DNA of 64,000 nt, from contig NC_087181.1 of assembly GCF_035594125.1 (NCBI RefSeq), positions 6,393,340 to 6,457,339 on the forward strand, given 5' to 3'. Origin of the DNA: Scylla paramamosain. Lineage: Eukaryota > Arthropoda > Malacostraca > Decapoda > Portunidae. Each line of letters begins with the position of its first letter. The first letter of the stretch is position 1. The notes beneath the pieces are model-generated. The model made no database searches. It was not told the origin of the DNA and saw nothing but the letters and a program-made list of their open reading frames with translations. Of the stretch, positions 1 through 10,280 are shown one piece after another. The position numbers and the translations under genes are program-made.

Positions 1-2196
1 CTGGTTATGACTACAGAGTCACTCTCAAACTAAATTTATCTGTGCTGTATACCTCTCACCTAACTCCTCGGACTATAAGCAATTCTTCAACTACTTAACT
101 TCCAAAGTGGAGCACATTCTGACTCTCTTCCCTTTTGTGGAAATCTCTATTCTTGGAAACTTCATTGTTCACTGACCATCCTGGTGAACTAGCCTTCAAC
201 TTTGCTATCCTCCATGACCTAGAGCAATTGGTGCAACACCCTACTCGTATTCTTGACCATCTTGGTAATACGCCCAACATTCTTGACCTTTTTCTAACCT
301 CTAATCCTGCTCATGCTGTCACCCTCTCTTCTCCTCCGATCACAGTCACATATCTATATCTTGTCCTATCGCTCCTCAGGATCCCCCTATGCAGAGGTGC
401 CTCTGGCATTTTGCCTTTGCCAGATGGGAGGACCTGAGGAGGTGTTTTGCTACTGCTTCTGTGTCAGAGACCCATCTCTATGTGCCAAGCACATAACAGA
501 AGTGATAGTGTCTGGCATGGAAGCATACATTCCTCATTCTTTTTCTCAACCCAAACCTTTCAAACCTTGGTTTAACACAACCTGTTCTCATGCTATACAT
601 GATAGAGAGGCAGCCCACAAAAGATACTTAAGCTTTCCATCACCAGAATCTCATGCGGTTTATATTTCTGCCAGGAACCATGTCAAGTCTGTTCTCCAAC
701 TAACCAAAAACTTCTTCATTAATAGAAAGTGTCAAAATCATTCAGGATCTAACTCCCCTCATGACTTCTGGCATCTAGCCAAAAATATCTCCAGTAACTG
801 CTTCTTTCCCTCCTTTATCTCAACCAGATGGCACCACTACTATCACATTTATCTCTAAAGATGAACACTTCACTCAAACCTTTGCTGAAAACTCTCTACC
901 TTGGACAATTCAGGGCTTGTTCCTCCTTCTCCTCAACCCTCTGACTACTTCATGCTACCTATTAGAATTCTTCACAATGATGTTTTCCATGCCCTCGCTG
1001 GGCTTAACCCTTGGAAACCTTATGGACCTGATGGGGTCCCTCCTACTGTTCTCTGAAACTGCACCTCTGTGCTTGCACCTTGCCTAGTTAAACTCTTTCT
1101 ACTTTATCTGTTAACTTCTACCTGGCCTTGCTGGAAGTTTACCTACATTCAGCCTGTTCCTAGATAGGGTGACCATTCAAATCCCTCAAACTACCATCCT
1201 ATTGCTTTAATTTCCTGCCTACCTAAAGTTTTTGAATCTATCCTCAACAGGAAGATTCTTAAACATGTATCACTTCACAAGCTTCTATCTGATTTCCAGT
1301 ATGGGTTCCATCAAGGGTGCTCTACTGGTGATCTGGCTTTCCTTACGAAGTCTTGGTCATACTCCTTTAGAGATTTTGGTGAAACTTTTGCTGTTGCCCT
1401 AAACATATCAAAAGCTTTTGATAGAGTGTGGCACAAAGCTTTGATTTCCAAACTACCCTCCTACAGCTTCTATCCTTCTCTCTGCTACATCATCTCAGGT
1501 TTCCTTTCTGACCATTCTATTGCTGCTGTGATCGACAGTCACCGTTCTTCTCCCAAATCTATTAACAGTGGTGTTCCTCAGGGTTCTGTGTTGTCACCCA
1601 CTCTCTTCCTATTATTCATCAATGAATAATACTGCTGATGATACCACCGTGCACTTTTCCACATCTTTTCATAAATGTCCAACACTTCAAGAAGAAAACA
1701 TTTCATGCAGGGAAGCCACAGAACACCTGACTTCTGATCTTTTTAAAATTTATGATTAGGGCAGAGCAAACTTGATACTGTTCAATGCCTCAAAAACTCA
1801 ATTCCTCCATCTATCAACTCAACACAGCCTTCCAGACAACTATCCCCTCTTCTTCAGTGACATTCAACTATCTCCCTCTTCTACACTGAACATCCTCAGT
1901 CTGTCCTTTACTTATAATCTAAACTGGAAACTTTACATCTCGTCTCTAGCTAAAACAGCTTCTATGAAGTTACGCGTTCTGAGACATCTTCGCCAGTTTT
2001 TCTCACCATCTTCCCAAGCTGCTAACTCTGTAGAAGGGCTTTATTTGTCCATGTATGGAGAATACTTCACATGTCTGGGGGGGGGGGATTCCACTCATAC
2101 CACCCTTCTAGACAGGGTGGAATCAAAAGCTTTTTGTCTCAACTCCTCTTTAACTGACTGTCTTCAGCCTCTCTCTTTCATCACCACAATGTTACA
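1..2196 (+). mobile_element. LINE-A copy A1, 5' segment (jockey/BS-like, decayed)
   Basis: Non-LTR retrotransposon segment that runs off the left edge of the window. Pieces of the apurinic-type endonuclease are readable at about 135-437 ([18 protein letters not shown], then an [10 protein letters not shown] motif). Pieces of the reverse transcriptase follow at about 1240-1630, including [14 protein letters not shown], and the C-terminal region at 1772-2190. Several frameshifts and stops break the frame, for example at 1629 and near 2080 in a G run, so it cannot be translated whole. The sequence stops abruptly at 2196, where BEL-1 is inserted, and resumes at 10617. Assignment rests on alignment by eye to the other eight copies in this window. 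Confidence 0.9.
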
Positions 2197-2724
2197 TGTA
2201 GCCGCACCGGCTGGACATCAATTGGCTCTCAGGTGATCTGTTTTACTGATCACACCCATCATCGTAGGGTCGAGGAAAGGCAGTTCTCCCTGACACGTTT
2301 ATTGATGAGGTAGGCATGACCGTAAGAACTGCGAACAAGTTCTCGGTCTCAATTTCTTACAAAATAACATTATACACTGATATTAAACACTTTCAACATA
2401 TTACAATATTCATTAACAATACATGCAATTGACTTGGCACTATGACAATCAGTTTTTACTACAAAATTAAAGTATTTACCTCGGTCACCATCCTGTCCAT
2501 CTTTGTCTGAGCGCAACTTGGCCGTGAGTGATGCCCGCAGGTGACTAGCAGGTTAACCCCACACTACCAACAAGTGAGCATCGGCTTCGGTGCTTAATAT
2601 AGCACTAAATACTGATACTTACACATATTACACGTTTTCATGCAAATAGAAAACTATTGAACATTTCACTTATATATGCCGAGGAATAATGACATGAGGT
2701 ACATACGCTTTACATACAGTAACA
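2197..2724 (-). repeat. BEL-1 3' LTR
   Basis: Starts TGTAGCCGCACCGG and ends ACATACAGTAACA on the plus strand. It is 528 bp and pairs with the split right LTR. The bases just inside (2725 onward) read as a purine-rich tract on the minus strand (AGGGGAGCCA), a plausible polypurine tract. Eight differences from the other LTR were counted by eye, all transitions. Confidence 0.93.
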
Positions 2725-2847
2725 TGGCTCCCCTAAATTGTGTAACAATTTACCTTAAATTAAGATTAGTATGTACCTTAAAACTAGGATTAGCACGTAA
2801 TATGTTTTGTTACACTGGCTCCTTGGCAGGGATGCTCCGGTCTATTA

Positions 2848-3156
2848 TTATGCATTACCTTCTAACAGCAATACTAGACTATGTATTGGCCTCTCTATGA
2901 TGGTCCTGTTTGCCTTTATGTGTCTTCCCTGGTTGTCGAGATTACAGTCTGAAACCAGGACCTTAACCTTTCTTACTAGGCCATCATGATCAGGAGATAC
3001 TTCTGTTACTCTTCCCAGTTTCCACTGGTTCCTTGCTAAATTCTGATCTTTGATGATAACTATGTCATTTACACTGAGATTCCTCTTTGGTGTTGTCCAC
3101 TTATTTCTAAGTTGTAGGAATTGCACATACTCCCTTTTCCACATTATTATATTCAA
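2848..3156 (-). pseudogene. BEL-1 integrase C-terminal domain (DUF5641-like) remnant
   Basis: The reading frame carries MWKREYVQFLQLRNKW, then NDIVIIKDQNLARNQWKLG and ends near RPIHSLVLLLEGNA. This is the usual C-terminal domain that follows the integrase core in BEL/Pao polyproteins. The integrase zinc finger and catalytic DDE core that should precede it are absent. The frame overlaps the end of the RT/RNase H frame at 3107-3156 in a different phase, so a deletion has joined RNase H almost directly to this domain. It cannot act as an integrase. Confidence 0.85.
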
Positions 3157-4765
3157 GTTCTCCCTTCAAGAGTTTATGGATTCTAACTGACACCACTGCT
3201 GCTGCTAGTTCTAGTCTGGGAATTGTCATGGTTTTTAGAGGTGTGACACACGACTTTGCCATTACTAATGCACAATGAATTTGGCCAGTCTTGCTAATTA
3301 ATCTAATATATGAGCACTGGCCATATCCCTCTTGACAGGCATCTGAAAAGTGATGGAGTTCAACCTTTTCTACTTCCCCAAAGTCATCAGGTTTGTAGCA
3401 TCTAGGTACCTTTAACTGATCTAGTTTGTGCAGCTCATCCTTCCATTTTAACCATTTAGGTTTGACATAATCTGGCACTTCATCATCCCAATCAACTGCA
3501 TTCTTACATAATTCTTGTAAAATTTGCTTTCCAGTCAGTATGAGAGGTGACACTAGACCTAATGGATCATATATAGAGCTCACTGTTGACAGAATGCCTC
3601 TCCTGGTGAGTGGCTTGTCTTTCAGCTTTATTCTAAATTGAAATGTGTCAGATTCTATGCACCACTCAACTCTCAAAGTTCTTTCTATAGGCAGTGTGTC
3701 TTCATTCTTACTAAAATCCAAACTTTTAATTCCATCTGCTCTCTCATAAGGAGAAATTGCAGCTAATACATCTTTGTTGTTTGACAAGAACTTATGAAGG
3801 TTAAAACTTCCCTTGTAACATAATTCTTTGCTTTGCTGAATAAGAGTGACAGCTTCATCCATTGTAGCTACTGACTTCAAACCATCATCAACATAAAAGT
3901 TGTTTCTTACAAACTTGGCTGCATCAGATCCACACCCGTAGTCATCTGCAGCTTTCTTAAGAGCAAAGTTGGCTACACTTGGAGATGAAGTAGCTCCACA
4001 CAGGTGAGCTGTCATCCTGTATTCAGCTATTTCATTATTAAGGTCACCATTTTCCCACCGAAGGAATCTTAACATGTCTCTGTGTTCTGGGTTGACCTTC
4101 ACTTGATGGTACATTACTTCTATATCACATACAAGTGCAATGCTTTCTTGCCTAAACCTACACAATACTCCAATAAGTTTGTTGGTAAGGTCTGGGCCTT
4201 GTAACAGGTGACTGTTTAATGACTGGTTCCTGTAGTTTGCACTACAGTCAAAGACAACTCTCAACTTCTTTGGCTTTCTCGGATGATAGACTCCATGATG
4301 TGGAATGTACCAGACCTTACCATCATTCCTGACTAAATCCTTTGTTGGTACAACCTCTGCATAACCTTTTGTAATCATATCATCCATGAACACTTTGTAA
4401 TCACCTTCGTGTTGATTATCCTTCTCAAGTTTAGCTCTTAACTTCTTGAGTCTCTGCTCTGCTAATAGTTTGTTGTTTGGAAGCTTGACGTTATCATCTT
4501 TAAGAGGAAGGGGCAACTCATAATGGCTATCCTTCAGCTGATGTACTCCTTCTTTCATCTTACTCATAAACCTTTTATCTTCATATGATAATGAAGTGTC
4601 AGCTGACTTTCTATCACTGAAGTCAAGTTCAAACATATCTCTCACTTGAGAAGGATTAATCATCTCTTTGGTTTTAGTAGGAAACACTAAGAAATTAACC
4701 CTCTTTTCTTCATTGATTTCTACTTCTTGTGTCACTGTTCTGTAGACTACCATTGTATCCTCCAA
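3107..4765 (-). CDS. BEL-1 reverse transcriptase and partial RNase H
   Basis: Open frame of 552 codons that copies element RNA into DNA in BEL/Pao elements. The RT part includes LRVVFDCSANYRNQSLN, QGPDLTNKLIG, the catalytic NNFYVDDG box near residue 292, and the BEL/Pao-specific SSIYDPLGLVSPLILTGK segment. RNase H begins at HHFSDACQEGYGQ and stops soon after PRLELAAAVVSVRIHKLL, so its C-terminal half is lost. The N-terminus reads straight in from the gag region with no aspartic protease (no DTG or DSG motif seen). The catalytic RT core is uninterrupted, but the polyprotein is broken at both ends. Confidence 0.92.
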   Translation of the reverse strand: MEDTMVVYRTVTQEVEINEEKRVNFLVFPTKTKEMINPSQVRDMFELDFSDRKSADTSLSYEDKRFMSKMKEGVHQLKDSHYELPLPLKDDNVKLPNNKLLAEQRLKKLRAKLEKDNQHEGDYKVFMDDMITKGYAEVVPTKDLVRNDGKVWYIPHHGVYHPRKPKKLRVVFDCSANYRNQSLNSHLLQGPDLTNKLIGVLCRFRQESIALVCDIEVMYHQVKVNPEHRDMLRFLRWENGDLNNEIAEYRMTAHLCGATSSPSVANFALKKAADDYGCGSDAAKFVRNNFYVDDGLKSVATMDEAVTLIQQSKELCYKGSFNLHKFLSNNKDVLAAISPYERADGIKSLDFSKNEDTLPIERTLRVEWCIESDTFQFRIKLKDKPLTRRGILSTVSSIYDPLGLVSPLILTGKQILQELCKNAVDWDDEVPDYVKPKWLKWKDELHKLDQLKVPRCYKPDDFGEVEKVELHHFSDACQEGYGQCSYIRLISKTGQIHCALVMAKSCVTPLKTMTIPRLELAAAVVSVRIHKLLKGELEYNNVEKGVCAIPTT

Positions 4766-5817
4766 TGGACTTGAATGGGGTGAGATTCTACCTGAGGTTC
4801 ACTAAATATTTGTCCATCTACTTCATTTGTCATCAATTCATTATCTCTATTGCAAGAAGAAGGTTCCTGTGGGTCATGGAATGTAACATATTTGTGAGGC
4901 ATGGCATTGTCACTTTGTTGATTCGCAATTGCTTGTGCTTTCATTTCATTTTGTGACTCTATGTATTGTTGAAGATAACTTTGCTTCTCTACACTTTCAT
5001 CATTACCTGGAAGCATTTTTACTTCTTCAACTAAGCTAAGAGCATTAAGTTCTGCACTAGCAACTGCTAAATCTCTCTCTTTCTTTTTCTTTGCAAACAT
5101 TGCCTGGTCTCTAGCTAACTTAACTTCTGCCTCTGCTAAACTATCATGATATTCCATTTTCTTTCTAAGTCTGGCTACCTTTGCTGCTGCTTTTTGTTTT
5201 CTTTGTGCTGATGAACGTGATGAAGTAGATGAGACTCTAGAATGTCTAGACCGTTTGCTAGAACAAATTGATCCTTTGTCATTCTTTAACTCCTTTCTTT
5301 TACATTCTATACTTTCTAATATTTCATGGTGAACTTGTTGATTGTGTTCCAGCTCTTCATTTAGCTCCTCTGACCTTTCTGGCTCTAGTTCCACCAGCTT
5401 TGTGTATTCCACATAATACTGATGAAATGCCTCTATTACTTCACCTGACATGGGCTCTAATTCAAAGGGGCTAATTACAATTTTTAATCCTTTCTTAATT
5501 TTGCTGGTAACACTGCTCCATTTACGCTTACAGGACTCTGCTCTTCCTTTGGTTACACTGACTTGATATTCTCTTCCTTTGTCGGTCAGCACTCGCTCCC
5601 TGACACTAACTTCTTCAATACAAGTTTGATCCCTGTCCACTTGCTCACCCTCACCTTCCCTAAGGCCATCTACGGCATTAATTTCCTCAGTATCAGACAT
5701 ATCTAACAACTTAATTGTATCAATACTGAGACACTGAAAGAGCAATTTAAAATTACCACTCTTAATACTAGCTAATTGTGGGTAATTTTCACTTAGGCAA
5801 CTCAATTCAGTGCACAT
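4747..5817 (-). CDS. BEL-1 gag-like N-terminal region
   Basis: Frame of 356 codons. An internal methionine at 5700 (MSDTEEINAVDG) is a likely alternative start. The product is highly charged, with a helical, lysine/glutamate-rich stretch (KQKAAAKVARLRKKMEY, then AKKKKERDLAVA) typical of the coiled N-terminal part of BEL/Pao gag. No zinc knuckle is present. The end overlaps the RT frame by about 19 bases in another phase, which fits a deletion that removed the gag C-terminus and protease. The function as particle protein is inferred from position only. Confidence 0.72.
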   Translation of the reverse strand: MCTELSCLSENYPQLASIKSGNFKLLFQCLSIDTIKLLDMSDTEEINAVDGLREGEGEQVDRDQTCIEEVSVRERVLTDKGREYQVSVTKGRAESCKRKWSSVTSKIKKGLKIVISPFELEPMSGEVIEAFHQYYVEYTKLVELEPERSEELNEELEHNQQVHHEILESIECKRKELKNDKGSICSSKRSRHSRVSSTSSRSSAQRKQKAAAKVARLRKKMEYHDSLAEAEVKLARDQAMFAKKKKERDLAVASAELNALSLVEEVKMLPGNDESVEKQSYLQQYIESQNEMKAQAIANQQSDNAMPHKYVTFHDPQEPSSCNRDNELMTNEVDGQIFSEPQVESHPIQVHWRIQW

Positions 5818-6030
5818 ACATAATATACTTTCTTGCCTGTGACCATGGGTTCTACAAAATGGTGGCGAGGCACAGTGGGTAGAAGGGAGTGGTTGTCGTC
5901 AAGGGTAGAGCTGACCCCGGGGCCTCAGAGGTCAACCTATAGGCTTACGTCAGCGTCCCCTCGTCCTGTGACTCACTCTTGCTACGGTTTCACATGGAGC
6001 CAATTTCTTGCTTGTAGGCCGAGTTCTTAC
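5818..6030 (-). promoter_or_regulatory. BEL-1 leader between 5' LTR and gag
   Basis: About 210 bp of GC-richer DNA without a convincing coding frame, between the LTR edge at 6031 and the gag frame. By position it holds the primer binding site and leader. I could not match the bases next to the LTR to a specific tRNA. Confidence 0.5.
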
Positions 6031-6302
6031 TGTAGCCGCACCGGCTGGGCATCAATTGGCTCTCAGGTGATCTGTTTTACTGATCACACCCATCATCGTA
6101 GGGTCGAGGAAAGGCAGTTCTCCCTGACACGTTTATTGATGAGGTAGGCATGACCGTAAGAACTGCGAACAAGTTCTCGGTCTCAATTTCTTACAAAATA
6201 ACATTATACACTGATATTAAACACTTTCAACATATTACAATATTCATTAACAATACATGCAATTGACTTGGCACTATGACAATCAGTTTTTACTACAAAA
6301 TT
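6031..6302 (-). repeat. BEL-1 5' LTR, left part
   Basis: 272 bp identical to 2197-2468 of the other LTR apart from one A/G difference. It is cut by DIRS-1 after TACTACAAAATT and resumes at 10361. Confidence 0.93.
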
Positions 6303-6394
6303 AACAAAGTACACGAGACTTACCGTAGGTCAGTTGAAGTGTACTTCTAATTTTTCGAGGCAAATCACCTCTGCTGGTGCGGAGATTTCACATG
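6303..6394. repeat. DIRS-1 left terminal repeat (L)
   Basis: 92 bp starting AACAAAGTACACGAGACTTA and ending GGAGATTTCACATG. Its exact reverse complement lies at 6515-6606. The next 34 bases (GAGAGTGCGTCACGTGCTGC segment) also recur inverted near the right end at about 10281-10312. Confidence 0.92.
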
Positions 6395-6514
6395 AGAGAG
6401 AGAGTGCGTCACGTGCTGCCGGCAGACTTTAAAGCAAGGACTCGACATCCACATGATGAACCAATTAGGAAATTAAGTAACCTGTAGAGCTTAAGGTAGG
6501 GAGGGAGAGGAGGG

Positions 6515-6654
6515 CATGTGAAATCTCCGCACCAGCAGAGGTGATTTGCCTCGAAAAATTAGAAGTACACTTCAACTGACCTACGGTAAGTCTCGTGTAC
6601 TTTGTTAATTTTACTTCGGCAAAATCACCTATCTGCTGGGCGGACATTTCCCAT
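6515..6654. repeat. DIRS-1 internal complementary region (L' plus R')
   Basis: 6515-6606 is the perfect reverse complement of the left terminus; 6607-6654 is the reverse complement of the right terminus (10313-10360) with one mismatch. Together they equal the joined ends of a circular form, read in reverse, which is the template needed to rebuild DIRS ends during reverse transcription. The region sits just downstream of the recombinase gene. Confidence 0.9.
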
Positions 6655-6951
6655 AAGGCTTTGAAGCCATGTGGATGACGAGGGAGGATGCAATAGTAGA
6701 GAGGAAAAGGAAATGCCCCACAAGAAACAGTACTATAACTATTATTCCATGGAAGGATCTTGTACATGAGACAATCATACAATTGGTGCATAAAATAAGG
6801 TACATTGCATCCAACTTAACCCAATCTACAAACAATGTTGAAATATGGTAACAGTTCACATCATAAGGTAAACCTAAGGTAATAGATACTAAATACTTAA
6901 AATATCCGTGTACTGCAACACTGGAGTGCAGCAACAAACCCAAATCATGTC

Positions 6952-8131
6952 TTATTCTAGCACTGCATCCTGAAAGAGGTCAGAAGCAGCCACAATGTTC
7001 TTATTATAATATTTTGCAAAGGTAGATTCCCTAGACCAGCCCACCTTAGCCATAATGCATGCGACAGGGACAGCCGCCACTCCAGCTTTTGAAGCTGCTG
7101 CTGGCCGCACACTACCAGCGGAAAACTTTGAGATGTCTATGCCGGACATGCGGAGAATGGTCCTGACCCAACGGGCAATAGTGTCTTTGGAAACTGATTT
7201 GTGGGGTTTTATGAAGCTAATGAGGAGCCTGGCATCAGTGTGCATCTCATCCTGTCTAAGCTCTTTAGTCACATCAATGTACCTCAGGAGAGTGCTACAG
7301 ACACATAATCGTGGATCCTTAGGGTAACGATGGAATGTGACCCTGTTGATGTTAAAAATTTGATCTGGATTGTTTAAGAGTGCCCCCCAACTGTACTGAA
7401 ATGGAGTGTTCATTAATGAGCATGTCTCTGATTAACAGTAGTTGTAAAGTTTGAATTCTGGCAGCTTGAGTTAAGGCCATCATCATAACCAATTTTAGCG
7501 TTAATTCTTTAAGGGTTAATGCATGTAAGGGGAACATGGACCTTAGTTGCTTTAAGACAGGTTGGATGTCCCAAGTGTCAGTGTACCTGGGCTGAGGAGT
7601 TCTAAGATTGAAAACCCCTCTCATGAATCGGATGACCAAAGGGTGATTTCCTGCCCTGCATCCGTCCACCACAATGCCGAGAGAAGACAGGGCACCCCTC
7701 GCAGTGTTCACACACTCATAACCCACACCCCTGTCAAAGGTTTCCGTCAAAAAATTTACAATGTGACCTACAGTTGGAGAAGTGGGATCGACATTCCGTC
7801 TACCACAAAACAACGACCACCTCTGGACATGTGGGCGGTATTGCCTCTCAGTACCTGGTTTCCAGGAGGCAAGTATGATGTCCGCAGCAGCCGGCGAAAC
7901 TCCTCGTTTCTGCAAGTTTTCCCTGACAGAAGGCATGCCATGAGCCTCGTGTGGGACATGATGGGGTGTGGATCTGTTGTGGACGGGTGTGTTAGAACAT
8001 TCCTCCTGTTCGTTATCAAACGTGGGAAGTCTATTAGCAACTGGAGCAGCATGCCCATCCAAAACTGGGATGGCCACAGAGGAACCACCATCCAGCCTCG
8101 TGCTAGCTCCGCACGTAACTTCTGAAGGCAC
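6952..8131 (-). pseudogene. DIRS-1 tyrosine recombinase, one frameshift
   Basis: Two overlapping frames (7352-8131, then 6952-7413) join across a frameshift near 7380-7410. The N-terminal SAM-like part reads ILASWKPGTERQYRPHVQRW. The first arginine box is ALTQAARIQTL. The C-terminal box runs SAGSVRPAAASKAG and ends AKVGWSRESTFAKYYNK, where the final tyrosine would be the nucleophile. The usual HxxR motif reads GSVR, so the histidine is replaced by glycine. The enzyme would integrate the circular DNA without target duplication; this copy needs a frameshift repair. Confidence 0.88.
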
Positions 8132-8535
8132 CTAGCAATTAATGAGAATGGGGGGAAAATGTAAGACAAATCAAAGTTTGACCAGTCCAAGGAAAAAGCA
8201 TCAAAATATTTAGCCTCCGGATCTGGCAACCACGAACAGAATGTATTAACCTGTTTGGTGAAAAGCCGAGGTCCCTCAGAAATGCCATTAGGGAGGCAGG
8301 TGAATTGATAGATAACACCTTGCCATGTAAAACATAAAAATCGTTGTTGCTCATCTGCAACCCTAACAGAATAATAAGCATGCCTGAGATCGACAGAAGC
8401 CAAAAAATCACCCTGGTTGATGAGCCTGATGGCCTGTTCAAAATTTTCCATTTTAAAATGTTTATATGATATGTATTTGTTTAACCTCTCCAAGTTAAGA
8501 ACCAGGCGAAATTCCCCGTTTTTCTTTTCTCGCAA
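7768..8535 (-). CDS. DIRS-1 RT N-terminal half fused to methyltransferase-like domain
   Basis: A 255-codon open frame. Residues 1-90 are RT fingers and palm (FRLVLNLERLNKYI, then ASVDLRHAYYSV, then YQFTCLPNGISEGPRLFTK). It then jumps directly to VNTFCSWLPDPEAKYFDAF and IFPPFSLIARCLQKLR, VVPLWPSQFW, the methyltransferase-like domain of DIRS. DIRS-2 in this window shows the missing middle: the YIDD active site and RNase H. The fusion is in frame. The product lacks RT catalysis. It is separated from gag by a frameshift at the A run at about 8534-8548. Confidence 0.88.
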   Translation of the reverse strand: MREKKNGEFRLVLNLERLNKYISYKHFKMENFEQAIRLINQGDFLASVDLRHAYYSVRVADEQQRFLCFTWQGVIYQFTCLPNGISEGPRLFTKQVNTFCSWLPDPEAKYFDAFSLDWSNFDLSYIFPPFSLIARCLQKLRAELARGWMVVPLWPSQFWMGMLLQLLIDFPRLITNRRNVLTHPSTTDPHPIMSHTRLMACLLSGKTCRNEEFRRLLRTSYLPPGNQVLRGNTAHMSRGGRCFVVDGMSIPLLQL

Positions 8536-9893
8536 AAAAAAAAAAAAATAGGGGAGATAACCTGCTGAGTTTGTTTGTGTGTGACTTTAATGACTTTAAG
8601 CTGTAAAAGTTTTTTGATCTCTCCAGAAATTATCCCCTGTTGCACAGTGTTGAACCTGTATTCCAAATCATTAAAAAATAAAGGATGAACACTATCGACA
8701 TCAATATCAAGGTGGCAATGCTGAACAATATCCAAAATGACAGGGTCACTGGTAATTTTACGCCACTCATGCAGGAAAGAGTGTAGTCTGCCAGCTTCAA
8801 AACATGCACTTGCCTGTAAGTTTACTGGGGCTGCCTGCTGCGGCCGCCCCGGCCCTTGGAGTTTTTTGGCTCCACATCCTGACGAGTGGAAGGCAGTCGT
8901 GGGGCAGCCCTGGAGCCATACCTCTGTTGCCCCGTAGGGTTGGAACCTGGCGTAATATCCCCTACTAGCAGGCTTGTTCCAATATCCACCAGGGCGTTTA
9001 CCTGCGAACTTGCTAGTAAAGGCAGGCTTTTTCTGCAAGAACTTACTCCGCAGTTTCTCCGCTTCCTCAATTTGTCTGGCAGACTGGGACACATCGTCAC
9101 CGAACAGAAAACGAGTAATTGGCACCTTATCTGAACAAAGATGAGCATATTTATAGTTTATCTCGCGTTTCATGACAAAACGCCTGGCCAAATTGTTCCT
9201 GTGATTGGCATTGCCTAGCAATGCCAATGCACCATTTAGCATGCTCACCTCATGTGCCAACTTGGGGTTACCTTCCTGTTCAGCCAAATCATCCAGCGCC
9301 ACTAAGGATTTGGTGATAATGGTTGAAGCCCGCAGGATGTCCTTATTTACCTCCTTCAAGCGGAAGTCTGTCTTCCTGGCATCCAGCTTCAGGGCCTCCA
9401 ACACCTGTGGGTTGCATTCCACTGGCGCAAGAGCATGGCAGTTATTAGGCCTCTTGACAACATCGTCCTCACACATGGCCTTGTAGTCCTCCTCTCTCAT
9501 ACCATTATCAAAGAGAAAGTTTACCATCTCTGCCACTCTATTGTCAATGTCAGCAACCACCGTGTCAGAAGGACCAAAGGCCTTAGTGCCCTGAATTAAG
9601 GTGCTGTCAGCAGGGGCGGCAGGCATTGACACTGCCTCATCCTCACTCATCCTGGCCGAGAAACCAGAAAAAGTGGCAGAACAAGGAGGCGACAAACCCC
9701 AGCCCCCCAGAGTACTGTCCTCCACAGTCACCTGCGCCGACCCAGTAGGGGGTGGTAGTTGCCGTCTGTCTGCCTTCAAGGCCTCCACTTCACCCCGCAA
9801 ATCAGCCAAGGCGTCCAACACAATTGACCAAGGGGGAGGAGCAGGAGAAGTGCCGCGGGAACCACGTGCGTCAGCACTGTTACGTAATCTCAC
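8481..9893 (-). CDS. DIRS-1 gag and start of RT
   Basis: Open frame of 470 codons. The gag part matches DIRS-2 along its length: NCHALAPVECNPQVLEAL, MLNGALALLGNANHRNNLAR, and FLFGDDVSQSARQIEEAEKL. The C-terminal part enters the RT region (LHSFLHEWRKITSDPVILDI). The frame ends in an adenine homopolymer at about 8534-8548 that shifts it out of phase with the RT frame 7768-8535. Gag would coat element RNA; no zinc knuckle is evident. Local GC content is higher than in the flanking BEL sequence. Confidence 0.85.
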   Translation of the reverse strand: MRLRNSADARGSRGTSPAPPPWSIVLDALADLRGEVEALKADRRQLPPPTGSAQVTVEDSTLGGWGLSPPCSATFSGFSARMSEDEAVSMPAAPADSTLIQGTKAFGPSDTVVADIDNRVAEMVNFLFDNGMREEDYKAMCEDDVVKRPNNCHALAPVECNPQVLEALKLDARKTDFRLKEVNKDILRASTIITKSLVALDDLAEQEGNPKLAHEVSMLNGALALLGNANHRNNLARRFVMKREINYKYAHLCSDKVPITRFLFGDDVSQSARQIEEAEKLRSKFLQKKPAFTSKFAGKRPGGYWNKPASRGYYARFQPYGATEVWLQGCPTTAFHSSGCGAKKLQGPGRPQQAAPVNLQASACFEAGRLHSFLHEWRKITSDPVILDIVQHCHLDIDVDSVHPLFFNDLEYRFNTVQQGIISGEIKKLLQLKVIKVTHKQTQQVISPIFFFFCEKRKTGNFAWFLTWRG

Positions 9894-10280
9894 TCAACCA
9901 TGCCTCCTACTCAAGCGACGAGATGAATGATCCCTGTGCCTGTCGTCGAACAGTGGACCCAGGGAGAGGAGAAGGCCCACAGAAGGCACGTGGGGCAGGA
10001 GGGGAAGGGGATCGAGAGGCAGAGGACGCTTCACCAGACTCCGACATGGCTGCCGCACTGCGATAAGGAGAACAAAGCCGTAAGCTTCCCACACAGTTCC
10101 ATCGTCAGTGGAGACCGATATACCAATAATACAACTCGCCCCAAAAACGGGTAACGAAGTTGAAGGCACTGTACCTGCGTAACAAGTATCGTGGCCTTAT
10201 CTGAAAGAAAACAGCAAAAACTTGGAAGTCCGTATGACCCAGAATGACTGTGTCTGCCCGACGAGGCGATCAGCAAACAA

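Noticed and set aside
6021..6030. Specific tRNA primer binding site for BEL-1
   Set aside because: The bases next to the LTR did not match a tRNA 3' end that I could name with confidence.
7562..8125. 187-codon plus-strand frame
   Set aside because: Antisense to the DIRS-1 recombinase; no domain recognised.
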